This document shows, piece by piece, positions 45,101 through 57,671 of a stretch of DNA of 64,000 bases. The stretch comes from Sclerodactyla briareus. Lineage: Eukaryota; Echinodermata; Holothuroidea; Dendrochirotida; Sclerodactylidae. Below the pieces are notes generated by a model, which had not been told where the DNA came from, searched no databases, and worked only from the letters and a program-made list of their open reading frames with translations. How positions within the stretch are numbered: the stretch's first letter is position 1; the number at the start of each line of letters is the position of its first letter. Location: assembly GCA_026419785.1 (NCBI GenBank), contig JAODTK010001654.1, positions 62,001-126,000 on the forward strand, read 5' to 3'. The position numbers were made by a program, and so were the translations under genes.

Positions 45101-48100
45101 CCGGAAGGCAGACACGCGTACGCTTCTGCTTACTACCCGCCTAAGCTGAACAAACAAAAGCTCTGATCTTTTAGGAGAGAGTGACAAGGGAATATGGGGA
45201 TTTACAATTTGGGCAGGAATTTGAATTTGTCGACTTTTTTAACCTTGCTGACTCATCCGCTTTTCCAGGTGTGAATCATTTCCGTTTCTTCATGCTCGCT
45301 GCACAAAGGCAGTAATTCTGTTTGAGATCCTTGGGATGGTTGGTATTTTCGATAGAACACTCGAATAATAATCTTCCATACATTGAAATCGTTGCTGGTG
45401 AGAAGTGCGAGCATTTCGTTTCCGCGCTCGTAGGAGGGACGTAAGGAATGGTTTTTGTTTAACACTTCTCAAGGGGTTTCTGTGCAATCCATAGCACCTT
45501 GTCCTTTTGTTGTTTTTATTTTATTTTTATCATTTACTAGCTATAGTCTCCAGTCCCCGCTCTTGTTAGCAAATCTTTTCAAATTTTCTTTTAACTTTCG
45601 CTACATGTTTGCCGGGTAGCACATGGAGTTGATTTTACTAGTAGATACAGTAGGAAGTAATGAAGCGAATGTGGCCATGGAATTGATCAACCGCCCTGAT
45701 TCCATAACAAATCACACAATAGACGTCATGAGAGAAATCCCGCTGGCTCAATACAGGTAGTACCAGATACCTAGTTTAGTTTAGCTTAGTCGAGTTTCCG
45801 AATGCATAACAAGCCCGACAACATGTCTCCTGTCAAGAAAACTGAAGTTCTTGACCTTTCTACTGTTTCTCAGTATAGGTCGTCTTGCTCCCTTCGCCTT
45901 TAGCTAGATATACTGTTAAGTGAATGGTGTCTTAAACTCACATCGCGCATTATGTCCACTGTCAACGCACCATTTGCATATTTTGCATATTATTGTCCAA
46001 AATGGAGGATGGTAATACTTTCTGTACTTTTACATCCTAAACTGTGACTGAAGCCAACACAGAAGTAGTGCTACGAGGTCTTCAATCAAACCTCGCACGT
46101 ACGAGTAAAGTTTATTAATTACCACCTCATTACTTGTTGTATGAGACAATATGTGGGGCATTGGTGCGAGGCTGCTGTTGTTGCAAGAAGGACTGCTCCG
46201 GCCTGCAAAGCGGTGGGACATGGTACTGTTATGGTCTAAGTTCCATTTGTGTTCAATTCGAAGCCTGTAATTGCAAGTAGTAACTGCTGTTTCATTTATT
46301 ATTCCATGTCCTCACTGCCACCTGACCCCAGCCGGGGGGATTTTTTAGCCTTATTAGGGGTGTCGAAATTACATGGTGTAAAACGTCTACATGCAAGATT
46401 GAGTAAACGGGCCGTAACATTATCTTCTGACCACTTTTTATTGGCACCCACATTTGTTAAATTTTTTCAAATAGAAAACTAATTTAGTGAAAACTCGAAT
46501 TATAACGTACATATGGTAACATACGACAGTACGACATAGACAATGCCCAAAAGCCTGCTGTAAAGAAGAGTGGGACAGATTCTCACATTTATCTAGTTTA
46601 ATAATATCATATATTTGATAGACTGCTTGCTTGTCTGATTGTATTTTCATTGCCATGTACTGTGGTACACCCTCCTCTCACAACCAGGCGAATCAATGCA
46701 GGAGGTTATTCGAAACCTTCACCGTAGTGTTAACTAGTAATCTTAACCCATCCTCAATGAGAGAACGAGTATCGTGAAAACTCTTCGTACAGTTCACGTT
46801 TATTGAACTAGCCTCTTTCGTCTCCTTGATTCTAACTCGTCACACCTAGGTTCGCAGATGGTATATATCTACTGATTCCTCATGCCTTCTTTGCTTCTTT
46901 TCCATTCACATTCTACAGACACTCCTGCTCACTCTAGATGGTTGCATGCTTGATACACTGCTTGAGTCACAGCTCGAATAAATTATGTGAACTACAAAAT
47001 GGGAAAGTGCGATGACGTCATGAGAACGTCACTCTGGTAACTGACAATTGCAAAATCGAGTGACTACTTCAGTTTGTTCACTGAATAACCTCCATTTAAT
47101 GGTATAGCTACAGGTTGGGTAGGCCTACCCCCCCCCACCCCTCCCCCACCCCCCTCAGGAATCGGTTATCCTTTGATAAAACAGCGCTTCGCTTCAATCC
47201 ATTCAGATGTCATACTTTATTCAGCGTTATTTATAACAGTTGACTGACTGCTTTCACAACCAATGTACTGTTGCATGTTTTGATACAACTGGTTTTAGAG
47301 GTAAGTCTCGAATTGCTTATGAACGAATAACTATAGTCAAGAGAATTTGGAAATAGGATAGATTTTCTGGAGCATCTTTCTCTAGTAGTAGTGTCTGTTT
47401 TCACGTATGACTACCTCGCTGCACATTGCATCAATTATTAACGACTCGTGTATGAATATCAAATCACCAAGACCTATTTTTAGTAGACAACTAATTTGCA
47501 ATCGCATATTATCATGGTGTATATGCATCAATAAACACCGGCACATAGTGATGCTGGAAATGACGCAACGAACGCACACTAGAGTCGCTGATTAAGGTGT
47601 TACGAGACACTTCATTTCAAAACGCATGTCGTTGACGTTGCGTCCTACCTTCATGTGCCATGCTGCAGACTGCTGCTGGCACTAGTCATATTAGTATATA
47701 TATTTCGAGGCCTTACACACAAACATCGAGTTACAATACTCACCTTTTTAAATACTGAACGTTACTCCTACTTTCATTCGATGCATCACGGGAAGAAGAA
47801 AAGGAGAAACGAGTTTTGTGACGGGCCCCCCGCTCACATAATCCTACATTGGGCCTGCAATTTTTACCTTGTAGGTTAAGATGACAGAAAATCTTAGGCC
47901 CCTGTAGGTATTGTTATGCTCATTGTTACTAAATACTACATGAAAGGATTCAAATGTGGTGTCTTGTGATTATATGAAACATCAAAATGAATTCTTAGAC
48001 TTCCCTGTAGATAACATCCTATGACATATTTAGAAGCAAACTTGCTACACCGAAAAGAAAAAGGTGTATAATAAAGTGACTATAGAGTTATTCCAAAGGT

Positions 48101-51100
48101 TTCGAGTATAACACTTTATCAGCATCACGAAATTTATTATTTATTCATTTATTATTATTTGAGTAACATTGGACAAGAATAAAGGTGTAAGTTCCACTTC
48201 GGAAATGATCGAAAGTGCCACGAAGGTGGTAAGTCTGTTAATACTGAGGCGGCAATATGCACTTTAAACTGTGCAATAAATCAGAAAAGATTAACAATGG
48301 CGAATCTATTGAAATGTGATTGCCAATCGAATTTCTGACTGATGGATTGATTGCCACATATCGACAGCTTGGAACAACAGTGAAAACGACTTTGGTGTCG
48401 ATTTGGACATCTTCAACTCAAAGGGTTCTCTTGGATGCTATTCCACCATTAACAATGTTGCTCTCAGTAAAAACGAGAAACTGTTGCTTCCGCTGTCACT
48501 CCGATAATGGCTGTGTTCTAAATAGGTAAATTTATTATGAATGGTGCGTAGTAAATACTGATTATAAAAGGAACAACACAATATTGATAAGAAATGTTCA
48601 GTTTTCTGCCGAAACTCGAATTTGTCTACTCTTGTGTCTCCTTTAAAATTCCTGTTACTGAACTAGAGTTCTTGGTCGAGCGACCTGACGTCATAAGTTC
48701 TATGATATACAAGCAAGAGGTATCTCCGGAGATAATCTTACCATGCAATATTGACGAGGAACACCAAGGGAATATATCTCTGTGTATGAGCTACTCACAT
48801 TGCAGCTCTGAGAATTACTTGTTTGTATTGGCCTATTTGATCAGGGAGTCTTGGGGCAGCCTGGGAGCAGTGTCAATCCACGCAATATACGTAAACAACT
48901 GAGCGACAGGGGCGTAGTTACGGAGTGTAGGGGATTTTAGTATTTGCAAAACCACAAGTCGGGTTTCCGAGCGTCGTCTCTGATCCCTAAAACCCCTAAG
49001 TTCGTAAAACTATATGGCAACAACCCCGGCGCGAGAAGGCACAGTGACGAAGAATACTTTCACGCTGACCAATAGACTATTCACAATGGCGAACCTACGA
49101 GTGGAGCAATTTTCCTGCGATTTCAGCCTGGAACATGACACAATTCTGCAGGGAACAAAACCCTTTCATCATAAAATTGTCTGCTTCGCGCCTGATCATG
49201 CACACGTTTGTTAGGGTTTCCTTTCGGGTGTACTGTAGTAGCCAAATGTTGTATTCCATATTGACTTCGTTTACAACGCTATTTCAACTAACCCCTTCGC
49301 TGACGTAGCCCTGCGTCCGAGCTAGCTATTCTAAGCCACATCAAAGTTTGTCCTAGGTAACACGGGAACCGCGTTTTGTAGCTCCATTTTCAATAGTCAT
49401 ATCAATATGAACCCGCTCAGAACAATGCCACTTCGACGACGCCCGTCCCTGTGGCTGACCGCTAAAATAACTTAGCCCGATTCCCTAGAGATTGCCGAAC
49501 TTTCTCTTCCCGCGGGAAAACCCTGAACCAGACATTGGAACATAAGCTTGATAAGAAGTTCAACTTCACTCAAGTAGGACAACACTACATTATCGACAAC
49601 TCTTCACCCCCCCCCCCCCTTGCTCAACTACCCTCACTTACGAGGGGAATTCGACCTCATTAAAGTTAGCCCACCCCAATTTGTGTGTACTGTACGTCAA
49701 GTACCAAACCTGCTCGCTCGATTAGAAGAAACATATACCTTCTCTCCCAATCTATTCGTAGCCAGACTGGTAATGTGCCTCTTATTGCGGGGACGGTCCT
49801 AAGCCTCATTCCAAGTCCATCTTTCCAGCACGGAAGCTACCCCCCATACTGTCTAGTAATCATTGTATTGACTGGTATACAAATTACAACTGTTTTTTTT
49901 TCTTCAACGATAGTATTAGGTCAAAATTTGTAATTTCGTGGAATGAGTCCCTGTGGCGATATATACATTTGTTGCAGCGGGCTGGCTTTTCTTAAAATTC
50001 GCAGACATGGTCACCCTTTTTCTCCATCCAATAATAGAATTTTGAGTGCTGTAATTTTAACTGGAGTTCTTCTTTCTGATGCAGATCGAAGAAAGGCACT
50101 CATTTTCAATATCACTGATGCTTATTTCAAAGGCCGAATGAAACATTAAATTAAATGACTGAAAAAGAGTCCACTACATGGTGCTTTTAGGCGACTTATC
50201 TCCATCCCTACAGCCTCCATGCAATATCACGATTTTAATTACGGAATTTACGCCCGCAGCAGTCCCTAGCTCCAAGAATCTATAGCAGATGAGATTACAC
50301 AGAATTACTAAAATACACATGCACCGGAAAGGATATTATGCAAGAAACAGTGGAGAATGCCACTTTCAGCAGATAAACAACTCATACAGCACAATGAAAG
50401 AAGGAAGGAGAGTTTACCCTACAACGGGCTCGCAATCCCCGGGACAGTGATATCAGATATTCAGGCATCCCCCATAACTCCAAAACTCTACCCTGCCTAC
50501 AAGAGACGACCGTGCTACAAGCATATCTCAAGGTTTAGGAAATTCAGACATACACTTTGTCGGCTGAATAATATACCATTAATCCCCACCCTCTCATGAT
50601 GGTTCAATATGTAATAGTCACCTCCATGTGGAAGTGTGAGAACAAACATAACGTTCGCCTTTGGAGTTTATGACAAGTATTTTTTATACGACAATACAAC
50701 CTGACAACAGGTGGAAGAGAGCGCAAGAAGATTCGATTTATTCCTTAACAGGCCTGGGGCGTCCTCGCCTCAATGAAACAAGCGCTCGCGAAAATGTTAC
50801 AATCCAACAATAATCAAAAGAGAAGGAGAGCGGGGAATATGTCAACAGTTTGAATTGCTCACATTTCAGCCCGGCGAATAGTATATCACATGAATAATTG
50901 AGATTGACATGTTGAAGGCTGCCCAACAGCCATAAAGAGCAGTATTGACGAATATGAGAATCTGTTGAACATAGGACGGAACTTTTCCGCCTGTTTTAAT
51001 ATGAAAGGATAATTAAGCTAGCCTTGTTTGCACTTAGACCTAACTTGTATATAATGTATTCCAGTGTATTACATTATAGTTGGTCTGATGATGACGAATG

Positions 51101-51257
51101 ATGAGAAGCTCTCACAACCGGCCTAACCGAATTGTCGTTTAAAATTTGATTGCACAGTAGCTCACCTATCCATTTGCTGGAGTGAATGTACACATCTGAG
51201 ACAGTAGAGTGGATTTTGAGGCCATCGTAATTGCCCTAAAACTGCAGTCGTATCAGT
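45101..51257. other. Long intergenic stretch, no recognised gene
   Basis: Six kilobases without a recognised family. There are C runs near 47130-47155 and 49606-49618. A plus frame at 48594-48902 (102 codons, with PDVISSMIYKQEVSPEIILP) looks mildly coding-like but has no motif, clear splice sites or neighbours. The remaining short frames appear to be chance. Confidence 0.5.
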
Positions 51258-51306
51258 TTGTGTGTGTGTGTGCATGCGTGTGTATGTTTGTGTGTGTGTG
51301 TGTGTG
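51258..51306 (+). repeat. (TG)n microsatellite
   Basis: An interrupted TG repeat immediately upstream of GACGCCCGGATTGTGAACAC, the start of a member of the AGGTCA minisatellite family. Confidence 0.9.
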
Positions 51307-51690
51307 ACGCCCGGATTGTGAACACAATGGAACTGACCATGTTAAACGAATAAAGCTCGTGCTTGGTCTATAGATTCCTCACATCGATTACAGGATCCGT
51401 AATGTTTGAGTTCAGAGTGCTTGGTCTGAATAAGTTGGCATATGGCCTATAGTTTCTTATGGGAACCTGCTGTTTATCACCTGTTGTTGAACTTGTTCGG
51501 AAATATGGGATTTTTTTAGAAAATTTATATTAGGCTTGTGAACACAATAACTTGACCTCCACCTGGATGGATATGAGGTATTAGCTTTTAGTTATCCCGT
51601 AATAAGATACAAACATCGGGTCATTCAATGTTTCACATTAACACCCCTCTTCTTCAAGGGTAAAGGTCTGGTCTAATTATGTCAATTCAG
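51300..51690 (+). repeat. Diverged plus-strand member of the AGGTCA minisatellite family
   Basis: It begins GACGCCCGGATTGTGAACAC, matching AACGCTGGATTGTGAACAC at 28248. A second repeat near 51535 reads GGCTTGTGAACACAATAACTTGACC, followed by CCACCTGGATGGAT, as in the 28 kb array. The AGGTCA block is largely lost, leaving GTAAAGGTCTGGTC near 51660. Confidence 0.75.
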
Positions 51691-52199
51691 CATTAGAGTG
51701 ATGAGTGGAGTTTTACATTGTGTGTTGCTCCATTCACAATGGAGCGAAAGGAATCTATAGATTCTCTTGAAACAAATTCCCGCGGATCGACAGCAAATTT
51801 TGTAGCAAATTATGCTTCCTCGAGCGGAAATAAAAGTAGAGTCTTAATCGAAAACCCACAAGGAACAAACCACATTTGAAAACGGGAAAGATATACCTTC
51901 AAATCAAACCTTATTCGGTGTGGAGTCATCGTGAGAGAATATACGGCTGCCGATTGTTTGTTAACATTTCGAAATGACCTAATTTCATCCGATATTTGAC
52001 TAAATATTTTCCTCGAATCCTGTGAGGGTGACCCGAACAACTACTGCTCGGGATTATTCCTCCGATTTCAGGCTTGTTTTACTACTAATAGTTTGCGATT
52101 AGTTTGGTCGGAAAAAGGTTAGCGTTCTTCATATTCGGTTCAGTAAAAGCTTCCCGGATACCAAAGCGGTCTAAATCTAACATGCAGATCTCCCCTGAT

Positions 52200-52335
52200 G
52201 TTTTTTTGTTTTTCAGTATCGTAACGTATCAGCATTCCTCTTGATCTCCTGGTGGGACTAATTTAAAGCTCGTCTGGCTGGTTTTACGGCTGGACGTTTC
52301 GTCCGACTGCCATCTTATTGCGGTCATCTGGTAAT
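52200..52335 (-). mobile_element. Retroelement 3' tail with GACGAAACGTC motif
   Basis: On the minus strand the sequence includes GATGACCGCAATAAG and GGACGAAACGTCC (52304-52292, a perfect 5-bp inverted repeat). Phrases of the type GATGA...GTCGAAACGT recur at 3' ends of some animal retroelements, including Penelope-like ones. It follows the RT fragment and tandem repeats on the same strand. Confidence 0.35.
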
Positions 52336-52790
52336 GATTCTCCCACTAAACGGTTTCACTTCACAAGGCTTCATTACCTATAGGACATGATCGACTGATT
52401 TTAGTAACCTATTGGAATATTCTTCTAGAAGACATCAATTGGTCTTCTGATATTGATGCTCCCACTAAACGGTTTCACTTCACAAGGCTTCATTACCTAT
52501 AGGACATGATCGACGGATTATAGTAACCCTATCGGAATATTCTTCTAGAAGACATCAATTGGTCTTCTGATATTGATGCTCCCACTAAACGGTTTCACTT
52601 CACAAGGCTTCATTACCTATAGGACATGATCGACTGATTTTAGTAACCCTATTGGAATATTCTTCTAGGAGACATCAATTGGTCTTCTGATATGATGCTC
52701 CCACTAAACGGTTTCACCTCACAAGGCTTCATTACCTATAGGACATGATCGACTGATTTTAGTAACCCTATTGGAATATTCTTCTAGAGG
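52336..52790. repeat. ~120-bp tandem repeat, 3.8 copies
   Basis: CTCCCACTAAACGGTTTCAC recurs at 52340, 52459, 52579 and 52699, a period of 119-120 bp. The copies differ by only a few bases. Each junction contains CATCAAT...ATTGATG, a perfect 7-bp inverted repeat around GGTCTTCTGAT. It may be the internal minisatellite of the retroelement 3' region read on the minus strand. Confidence 0.95.
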
Positions 52791-52932
52791 AAATCATTGC
52801 ATAATCTTTTTGATAAATTCCATGGATGCCAACGCTAGTTTCTTCTGACGTTTTACGGTATGTCTTTATGGGGTTTCGAAATATTCACGCTTTCTCGTTC
52901 CGCGTACTCCGCTCGTTATATTGTATTCATAT

Positions 52933-53283
52933 TCATAGTCTTATTCTGTTGATGTCAGGGCCTCTGTTACTTAGCTCAACTGTCCATATTAGATGCGTTG
53001 TGTATTGTGCGTGTAATCCAATATTTGTCGTCAAGCGTTCAGGATGGGGTTGAGTGATGGTGGTTTTTTCATAAATGTTCGGCGATGGTAGGTAGAGGTT
53101 ATCGATGTATCTCTCAGTGTCTTCGCCTAAATACAGCGTGAAGAGCAATGGAGGTGGGTAGTCGCCTTGTGGGTCTCCTATATTCGTAGTGAGCAATATA
53201 CCGAAGGTCCCCGGTAAAATCACTGATTGCAATAGTGTACTAAATAAATAAGAGAGAATAAGAGAAAGAGAGGGGTTTGACAT
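52933..53283 (-). pseudogene. Reverse transcriptase fragment, class uncertain
   Basis: A 116-codon minus-strand frame containing TNIGDPQGDYPPPLLFTLYLGE (53190-53130), close to the RT palm motif G.PQGD.LSPLLF.LYLE. The following part does not give a clear YADD box. Only the area just before the catalytic site is preserved. Downstream on the same strand lie tandem repeats and a tail-like motif, which may belong to the same element. Confidence 0.5.
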
Positions 53284-55260
53284 GCGATATCAAGAAAGTT
53301 CATTTGAGTTGTGCAGGTTAGCAGACGTAGCCACCTTGTGACGACAGCGGGGTGAATATCTGCTTATTGTGGACTTACGTCGCGACGAGTATCTCGAATT
53401 CGTAAATCAGAGCCCAATACTGTTCTTGATTTGCGCTGGGAACGGATTCCGTGGTATATGATAAATACAATGAATTTCAAGAGGAATACGGATTGGCTAG
53501 GACAGATAAAAATGGTTGAATAGAATATATAGGTTGATAACTCGAGTGTTATTGCAATCGTGTCCCTAGGGATCGCAAATGAGCAGCTAATTTGTCATTG
53601 TATATATTATAAGCTCGAACCGACTTTCCAGAAGAGAAGTGTTTTGTAACAGTTCGACAGCATTTCCATACGCCCTCTTCTTGCCAGTACCATTCAATTG
53701 CCACATTCATTCACAAGAATTCATTAACACAGTAGCAGGGGGTATCGCATTTCGGCCAGATGTTCGATATCTGGTTTGGAGGTATGGTTCCGAGAACTGC
53801 GAAGAAAAACGCGTCTGGAATTCTGGACGTTCAGGAAGTAATACATGTCACTCGTTCGTGAATCGACGAGATCCGTCGAATGTCACCCTCTCTCGTATCT
53901 GTTCGTTTCATGCCCGAAGGCTATCCAGTGATGAGATGGGCTTGCAGGATGGACGATTGCTCAGGGGAATTGAAAAATAGCGGGTTGCTCCCAGATGAGG
54001 TCATTTCATTATTGCCGAGGTCCCACAGTGATAGGTAAGTGATTTGACGACCTCAGCCTGGTAATTACATCTCAGAGAGATAGCAAATAACGCAGCACCA
54101 ATTGTACTCCTGCAGCAAGATTTAGTATAACGGACGTGACCTAGATTGTTAATAAAAACAGAAAAAACAGAGGAAAGTCATGGGTTCATATTATTACACA
54201 CGCGTATTTGTATGATATATAAAAAAATTAGCATTTGTAATCGAACAAGGAAAATAAATAGAAAGCATAATTATGACTAGGCCCCGGGTTGGATTAGCAT
54301 CGTAGCTGATCTCATCACCAATCATCATGTATGTAAAAGTGTATAAATATACTAGTATAATAAAAAAAATAATAATACGTGAGTTAAAATAGGTTGTGGC
54401 ATGGAGGAGCTGCTTTGGTAGATATGATGTATCCAGAATCTTTCACGGTGGTCGACTCGCCAGCCACGCGAATCACTTCGTCCACTCCATGCAACAACTT
54501 CATTCTATACGTAGCAATGACTGCACGATGTTGTGACATTTGCAGCTGTGAACTTGATAAAGGTTATCAATGCACACGACAGGTAGCGAAAAAATAACAC
54601 GTGTTAGTTTTATGAACACGGCGCCCCTTCGTGTCAGTGGCTTCAATTCGAGTAGAAATTACGCTTTTGACTGTACAATTCATTATCGTATAGCGCCATC
54701 TATCGTATAGCGCCATTAGGTTTTCAGTTTTTTGAACTTTCTCTCGGATAAAATAATGAATAAATAAAACACACATCGTGGAAGGCAATGTTTACTCAGT
54801 CCTCGTCGCCATTCATTGGCTTCCACTCGATTCAGGCGCTCTCAGTAAAATACCGAGGGAAATGCCTGAGAACTGAAGGTATTTGCGTCGTGAGAGGACA
54901 CCAATAACACAAAGGCAAAAACAGTGGTAGACGGCAGGATGGCCATCCTCCCCAACGGACTGCAAATTATTCTCCTGCAGTGACATATCGCCGATATTCA
55001 TACGACTTGTGTTTCCTATGCCACGATTGTATAGTCTGTAGGAATATGGATACGCTGATCTTTCAATCTAAGCGAGGAAACACTGCAAACAAATAGAATA
55101 TATTTTTAGAAATTTTTTAGCTTCAATATAAGTTTTTTTTTTTTTTATAAAGAAGGTTGGAAAAATTCATACTGTCGGGGCAATAGGCCCTCGTCGGAAA
55201 TGGGAAGAAATCCCCGACGGGAGGGGGTTGCATTCCCCCCCCCCTCTGCCCTCCCCTGGC
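53284..55260. other. Intergenic, one dispersed repeat
   Basis: It holds the repeat copy at 53990-54112, an 18-bp micro-duplication of TATCGTATAGCGCCAT near 54685-54719, and AT-rich sequence near 54160-54370. The plus frame 53639-53980 (113 codons) has no recognisable domain. Confidence 0.5.
53990..54112 (-). repeat. Dispersed repeat, copy 2 (pair with 26410-26530)
   Basis: Colinear with 26410-26530; TTTGACGACCTC and CTCAGAGAGA are shared words. Possibly a degenerate tRNA-derived SINE read on the minus strand. Confidence 0.6.
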
Positions 55261-55458
55261 CTGGCGCCAACCTTGCGAGTGACTGAGTGCGACAGCTACC
55301 GTGTCGCTAGTTTCATAAGTTCTCCTATCATCTTCATCTTCGGCCGCGGTCAATACAGACGATTGGCTGCCACTGGAACGCATTTCCTTGTCATCTTCTT
55401 CCGAGCAGCTCTTTTCTGAGCTAGACGTTTTGCTTCCACGAGGCTCAACCCTGTCCAT
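55261..55458 (-). CDS. Candidate first coding exon, acidic serine-rich protein
   Basis: The frame starts at ATG 55458 after an in-frame stop and reads an acidic, serine-rich segment: MDRVEPRGSKTSSSEKS, then SEEDDKEM, AAEDEDDRRTYETSD and ALSHSQ. It reaches a plausible splice donor (CTCGCAAG/GTTGGC) near 55276, after which the frame becomes G/P-rich and implausible. Composition is typical of a disordered regulatory segment. An overlapping frame starting at an upstream ATG is also open for about 49 codons, so the choice is not secure. No family is recognised and no partner exon was found. Confidence 0.25.
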
Positions 55459-57405
55459 TCCCCGTAACTGTCAACCACTGCTCCTTCTGACATCCGACCC
55501 TTCTCTTTCCTCCGACCTTCCCCTCTATAGTGTGAAGTGTTAGCGTACTACTATTCCTTCGAGAATGTGACCAAGGTAGTGAGTTTTCTGCTATCTACTT
55601 CTCCAATATTTTTTTTCTACTCTGAATTCTCCCTAGATGCTTCAGTTTTGTCCTTTCCACTTTCCAGCTGATTTTCATCATTCACCTCCGGATCCACATT
55701 TCAGCAGCCAGCTGCCGGTTCTCATCTGCTTCCGATCCACACAGTAGTACAATCCACCCCATATATTTCAAGTCAATTTGACAAGTAGTATGAAACTAAA
55801 TGTGATTGTAAATGTAATAAGGCAGTCCACCCCCTTGCGAGGAAATCCGACTCGCTTTTTCGTAAATGCAGTCAGCTTTGTAATTCTGAACGTCACATTT
55901 GATGTTCGTGCGAGAGTTCCAAATACTAATCGGCTAATAAAACAGAGTGCATTGTCCGCTTCTGCTGCAAATATCAATTACAAAATACACTGGGAACATG
56001 ATGAGCATTTTCCGAAGAAGTCCGTTTCTCTCGACATGTTATCAAAAAGTTGAGCCTAATGGCTGCAACCACGCTCATGCAAGAGGCACACATCAAATTG
56101 TTTATTGAAACTACCATTATCACTAGCATAATTAACATGAACGCTGTGCTGAAAATCCAATCTTATTGAGCAAATAATCTCAAGTTCCCATCTATAAGAA
56201 TACATTTCATTGATAAGTGTTACTGAACATAGTACACAAATTGATTCATTGAATAATAGCAGACCAAAAAAGCCAGCATTGACGAAAACTGACTCCCCAA
56301 AAGAATTAATGCAAAAGCGTGGGGATGTGGGAGATATACCGAGCTTTCATGGACAGGAATAATTATTCAAAATAATAAGATCACATGTACAGCGCTGAGG
56401 ATCTACCCTCGATCAAAGTAGAAATAATTATTCCATACGCTAGATACCTTGCAATCACGATTCAAGTAAGAGGTACATTCTGTCTCCCATACAAACAGAC
56501 AGACAGGAACAGACAGACAAATCAGCCGATTCGAGTGTATATCGATGAGGCACAATCGGCTATTGCATAATGTGCCTTGTGACATCACAGGGGGAACCGC
56601 AGGATCCCTTATAATACAAAGTCAATGTGAAACATGTACTTCGAATCTTGTACCAAACTAACTATAGATGGGATTCGAATAAAAACCCACAAAGTCGTTC
56701 ACAAAATTAGGGATATGTCTCATAATTTCTAAGCGAATACCCTTTTCGTATTTCTGTTGTCATGATGCTCAAAATTCAACATTCACTGTGTAGGGTATAT
56801 GGGCGGCTCCCATACTGTTCCCACTTTGATGTCATAGATTAATCAAATTTCTCATGAGTGAATTGGTAAATCTCAACAATGCAACATGCTAGAACCTCAA
56901 AATTTGGGGTGTGGGGTTTTGTTATGTTCTCATTTCACCTGTACTCGTTTGAAACAAATCTGTAAATGACCATAGGCCTTCAAAGGCAGAAGAACAGTCG
57001 TAGTACATATTGAGAAAGGCAACCTCCGATTTGCATTTTCTAAGTGGGAATGAACCGTATACAGTAAGCAGAATATACCATCCTCAGTACTTCTTCTCCT
57101 GTAAAAGCAAACTATCGAAGATCCGAAGTATGGAGTGTTATAACGTAAGAGAGGCGAACAAACAACCAATCTTCATGGCAGCTGCTGTTTCAGCTACGGG
57201 ATGTAATTTATTCATGATACTTGTAGAACCATTGTGCTGGTAGTAAGTCGATCTGGGTCTCTTCAAGGATTTAACGACGATTCTCAGTCTTTTCCAAGAA
57301 AAAGCGATCATTTTCCATAGTCCGAGCAATATCCCGGCCGGACGCGCCAGATGCCCTATTCCATGCAGTGACAATCTTCCGGTACTATTCTCTCAATTTT
57401 GTCTC
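55459..57405. other. Intergenic, nothing recognised
   Basis: No recognised gene or repeat in about 1.9 kb. Short open frames on both strands overlap, as near 55770-56050 and 56385-56590. Confidence 0.5.
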
Positions 57406-57651
57406 TATGGAACGCCATCTGTGCATGAAATCAGGTTTGTGTGTATACTAAATTTGTGCGAAATGATACACACACAGCTACACGCGCCGTTTGTGCAAAA
57501 AATAGGTAGCCAATCACAAATCGTGTATATACAGACACATTCCATGATGACAGATTGTTTTATCACTGCCACGTTGTGCTGATGCTCGCCTACGCTAGGT
57601 TAGAGAGTTCTCCACGGTGTCTCTCAGTGGAGTAGCCAGAGGTGTGTTTGC

Positions 57652-57671
57652 GGGGGGGGGGGGGGGGGGGG
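57652..57671 (+). repeat. Poly-G run in the left arm of the foldback element
   Basis: Twenty consecutive G after TTTGC. The equivalent place in the right arm is only GGTGGGGG (minus strand near 58722), so the run has probably expanded after the arms formed or is a consensus artefact. Confidence 0.9.
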
